Of a DNA stretch of 7,351 bases, positions 6,043 to 7,351 are shown one piece after another. Location of the stretch: contig JALQUY010000018.1 in assembly GCA_023260615.1 (NCBI GenBank), forward strand, positions 1 to 7,351. The letters are read 5' to 3'. Position 1 is the first letter of the stretch. Each line of letters opens with the position of its first letter. The stretch comes from Schleiferiaceae bacterium. GTDB taxonomy: Bacteria; Bacteroidota; Bacteroidia; Flavobacteriales; Schleiferiaceae. A program made the translations under genes and the position numbers. The notes beneath the pieces are model-generated. The model had not been told where the DNA came from. It was given only the letters and a program-made list of their open reading frames with translations, and did no database searches.

Positions 6043-7032
6043 TTAATTGCCCACCAAATTCGCCAACTCGTCCAAGTTGGGCGTAATGATGATTTCGGTG
6101 CGGCGGTTGCGCGCCTTGTTTTCAGGGCTGTCGTTGGGGGCGATGGGCATGAATTCACCACGGCCAGCAGCTTGTACCCGTTGGGGCTCAATGCCTTTAT
6201 TCACGAGGATTTTAACCACGGAGGTCGCACGCATGACGCTCAGGTCCCAATTGTCTTTGACGGAGGTTTTGCCGTAGTAGGCATCGTCGTCCGTGTGGCC
6301 TTCGACGGCGATGCGGAGGTCTTTGTTTTCGGCCAAAACCTTAGCGAGTTGACCCAGGGCCGTAGCGCCATCGGTCTGGACGTCCCATGAACCCGACGCG
6401 AACATCAAGCGGTTGTCCAAGCTCACATAGACCTGGCCATTGCGCATAGAAACGGTAAGACCGCGGTTTTCAAAGCCCAACAAAGCGTCGGCAATGCGCT
6501 GACGGAAGTAGGCAGCAGTAGAATCTTTGCGGGCAAGAAGGCTTTCCAGCTCATTTACGCGCACCTCGCGCGCCTTGAGGGCTTTCTCCACGGCGATGAG
6601 GCGGTCTTGCTCGCGCTTGAGGGAGTCTTCCTTGCTGGCTAGGCGCTGAGCGATTTTTTCCATTTGCTCCAACATGGCTTTGTTTTCGCGCAAGTTGGCG
6701 GCAGCCAAAGAGTTATTGTTCTTGAGGGCGTAATCGTAATTCGCTTCTAAGTCTTTGTAGGAGCGGAGAAGCTTTCGGTACTGCGAACCTTGATTCGTCG
6801 TATCGCGCAAAAGTGAGCTAAATGCTTCGTCGAGGCGGGCGCGCTTGGCTTCGCATTCGACCAAATCGGTCACCGCCTTGTCGCTACGCACTTTGAGGGC
6901 TTCGTTTTCGGCCACCATTTGGTCGTAGCTGGATTGGAGTTCGGCATGCACTTTTGGAGAGACACACGAAGCAGCAAAAACCGCAGGGAGGGCGGCGACA
7001 AGCAGGAGGCGGGAAGCAGTTGAAATGCGCAT
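6043..7032 (-). CDS. OmpA-domain lipoprotein with periplasmic coiled coil
   Basis: A 329-residue lipoprotein predicted to anchor the outer membrane to peptidoglycan. The signal peptide runs MRISTASRLLLVAALPAVFAASC, with lipobox AASC and Cys23 as the likely lipidation site. Residues about 29-175 are charged and heptad-rich (for example AQRLASKEDSLKREQDRL), a long alpha-helical coiled coil. Residues about 197-317 form the OmpA/MotB C-terminal domain: VEGHTDDD (243-250), NWDLSVMRA (261-269), RVQAAGRGEFMPIAPN (285-300) and NRRTEI (309-314), the peptidoglycan-binding signature. There is no beta-barrel. I chose ATG 7032; the frame stays open to a TTG at 7056, but that codon lies inside the promoter box. 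The gene sits 16 bp after the xth stop and converges on radA. Family assignment is firm; the specific role is inferred. Confidence 0.93.
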   Translation of the reverse strand: MRISTASRLLLVAALPAVFAASCVSPKVHAELQSSYDQMVAENEALKVRSDKAVTDLVECEAKRARLDEAFSSLLRDTTNQGSQYRKLLRSYKDLEANYDYALKNNNSLAAANLRENKAMLEQMEKIAQRLASKEDSLKREQDRLIAVEKALKAREVRVNELESLLARKDSTAAYFRQRIADALLGFENRGLTVSMRNGQVYVSLDNRLMFASGSWDVQTDGATALGQLAKVLAENKDLRIAVEGHTDDDAYYGKTSVKDNWDLSVMRATSVVKILVNKGIEPQRVQAAGRGEFMPIAPNDSPENKARNRRTEIIITPNLDELANLVGN

Positions 7033-7048
7033 AGCAAGAAGGTGAGGT

Positions 7049-7351
7049 TTATTCAAAGGTAGTCGGCAAATCCCATTCCAAAAGAACTGGACAGTGATCG
7101 GACAAAAAGGCTTTCGACAGGTGCACGCAGCGGCTTGCCCCGGGAACCGCAGATGGGCTCAGCCAAAAGCCATCAATGCGCCAACCTACATTTCGCTCGC
7201 GCGACTTCGACTGCAGGCTCCACCAGGTGTACTGGTCGGGTTCGTCGGAAAACAAGCGGAAGGCATCGCGCCATCCAGCGGCGTGCAGACCGTCCAACCA
7301 GGCCCGTTCTTCGTGCGTAAAGCCCGGCACCCCGTCCAAACGCATGGGATT
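7049..7351 (-). CDS. xth: Exodeoxyribonuclease III, C-terminal part (5' end beyond window)
   Basis: The last 100 residues of an exonuclease III family (EEP fold) AP endonuclease/3'-5' exonuclease acting in base-excision repair. In order: GFTHEERAW, then DQYTWWS, then ERNVGWRIDGFWLS, then LSDHCPVLLEW near the end. SDHCPV contains the catalytic Asp-His pair, and YTWWS plus GWRID are substrate-site motifs of this family. The family's usual Y or H after GWRID is Gly here. The reading frame is open through the right edge, so the ATG at 7345 is internal and not the start. Total family length is about 255 residues, so roughly 155 are missing. The stop (7051-7049) lies 16 bp before the OmpA-type gene. 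Confidence 0.93.
   Translation of the reverse strand, partial: NPMRLDGVPGFTHEERAWLDGLHAAGWRDAFRLFSDEPDQYTWWSLQSKSRERNVGWRIDGFWLSPSAVPGASRCVHLSKAFLSDHCPVLLEWDLPTTFE
7054..7081 (-). promoter_or_regulatory. Promoter of the OmpA-domain gene, within the end of xth
   Basis: On the minus strand TACCTTTG (7061-7054) is a perfect TAnnTTTG -7 box, and TTG (7081-7079, within TTTTGG) lies 17 bp upstream, fitting the Bacteroidota -33/-7 spacing. It is the only promoter in the window with both elements. It overlaps the last codons of xth and gives a leader of roughly 15 nt to the ATG at 7032. Confidence 0.7.

Noticed and set aside
7033..7056. Extended N-terminus of the OmpA-domain protein from TTG at 7056
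   Set aside because: That codon lies inside the TAnnTTTG box, and starting at ATG 7032 gives a well-formed lipoprotein signal peptide.

Overview
The window looks like ordinary chromosome from a member of the Bacteroidota, most likely the Flavobacteriales (a Cryomorphaceae/Schleiferiaceae-type relative is my guess), with moderately high GC. The evidence is the gene content: a DUF4270 lipoprotein, a short glycogen-synthase-like protein beside panC, and panD followed by a flippase-like membrane protein and radA. Perfect Bacteroidota -7 boxes (TAnnTTTG) sit just upstream of four genes, and recognisable Shine-Dalgarno sites are absent. I see no phage, transposase, tRNA, rRNA or CRISPR.

Layout. 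(1) Minus strand, 1-2041: the glycogen/starch-synthase-like gene (2041 to 1241), then 12 bp later a DUF4270 lipoprotein gene (1228 to beyond the left edge). They form one leftward operon with a promoter in the 71-bp divergent gap at 2042-2112. (2) Plus strand, 2113-5798: panC (TTG start at 2113, its own promoter), a weak terminator-like hairpin, then panD with its own promoter, a YbhN/UPF0104 flippase-like gene 6 bp after panD, and radA overlapping that gene by 14 bp. panC and panD supply the pantothenate branch of coenzyme A synthesis: PanD makes beta-alanine and PanC joins it to pantoate. RadA handles recombination intermediates; the membrane protein has no assigned substrate. (3) 5799-6042: a 244-bp convergent intergenic region built largely of 8-bp tandem units. 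(4) Minus strand, 6043-7351: an OmpA-domain lipoprotein gene and, upstream of it, the 3' end of an exodeoxyribonuclease III (xth) gene running off the right edge. The OmpA-gene promoter lies inside the end of xth.

The least explained part is the radA/ompA gap. It holds a (AGGGTTAA)-type array of five octamers that also fits a G-quadruplex pattern, a degenerate purine-rich octamer block in the same 8-bp register, and a reverse-oriented array of about seven octamers (TAGCCCTC-type) whose complement, AGGGCTAG, is a close relative of the first unit. The arrays are inverted relative to each other and could pair in RNA. The second point of interest is the synthase-like protein: it is only the N-terminal half of a GT5 glycogen synthase and, by my hand alignment, lacks the usual ADP-glucose-binding lysine and the HDWH histidine, so it may not be a glycogen synthase at all. 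The rest is conserved housekeeping gene content.
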